Shown here piece after piece: positions 5,893 through 5,935 of a DNA stretch of 5,935 nt. Within the stretch, counting starts at the first letter, position 1, and every line of letters begins with the position of its first letter. The notes below the pieces were generated by a model. That model ran no database searches, was not told where the DNA came from, and was given only the letters and a program-made list of their open reading frames with translations. The position numbers and the translations under genes are program-made. Origin of the DNA: Deltaproteobacteria bacterium (lineage in GTDB: Bacteria; Desulfobacterota; Desulfobulbia; Desulfobulbales; BM004); assembly GCA_019312695.1 (NCBI GenBank), contig JAFDCT010000227.1, positions 1 to 5,935 of the forward strand, read 5' to 3'.

Positions 5893-5935
5893 TGCAAACA
5901 ATTACCACACCAATAATCGGAGCTCTCCAGAAGCA
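5892..5935 (+). CDS. Start of a possible downstream gene, cut by the window end
   Basis: An ATG at 5892-5894 overlaps the rsmA stop by one base (TGATG) and stays open to the window edge, giving MQTITTPIIGALQK. A one-base stop-start overlap is typical of translationally coupled genes, but there is no clear Shine-Dalgarno before it and 14 codons are too few to assign a family. An open frame of this length could also be chance. Confidence 0.4.
   Translation, partial: MQTITTPIIGALQK

Noticed and set aside
1..5935. Mobile element, defence system, CRISPR or tRNA/rRNA gene
   Set aside because: No transposase, integrase, repeat-spacer pattern, terminal repeats or cloverleaf sequence is visible; genes fill nearly all of the window and have recognisable housekeeping families.

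Overview
This window looks like a chromosomal segment from an anaerobic bacterium, most likely in the former Deltaproteobacteria (Desulfobacterota: sulfate reducers and syntrophs). That placement is inferred, not proven. It rests on a stand-alone DUF39 homocysteine-biosynthesis protein, a LarE-type sulfur transferase with three candidate cluster cysteines, and a fused AroQ chorismate mutase/prephenate dehydratase. The base composition is moderate and even across the genes. I see no insertion sequence, phage gene, CRISPR array, tRNA or rRNA.

Left part, minus strand (about 34-2046): two genes read leftward as a likely operon. A DUF39/HcyBio protein (putative L-aspartate semialdehyde sulfurtransferase, homocysteine synthesis) comes first, and a larE-like PP-loop ATPase/sulfur transferase follows 21 bp later. 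A perfect AGGAGG ribosome-binding sequence at the extreme left edge, also on the minus strand, suggests a third gene starting just outside the window.

Middle (2047-2240): a 194-bp divergent intergenic region. It carries a 30-bp imperfect inverted repeat just ahead of the DUF39 gene, an AT-rich probable promoter region for pheA, and a short aromatic-rich reading frame upstream of pheA.

Right part, plus strand (2241-5935): pheA (chorismate to phenylpyruvate), tsaD (tRNA t6A37 synthesis), a DUF2062 membrane protein, rsmA/ksgA (16S rRNA dimethyladenosine transferase), and the first 14 codons of a possible further gene whose ATG overlaps the rsmA stop (TGATG). tsaD and rsmA both modify RNA of the translation machinery. 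pheA and the DUF39 gene both make amino acids from central precursors.

The part most worth following is the DUF39-larE pair. It may link ATP-dependent or Fe-S-dependent sulfur transfer to homocysteine synthesis instead of to the nickel-pincer cofactor usually associated with LarE. The rest is ordinary housekeeping.
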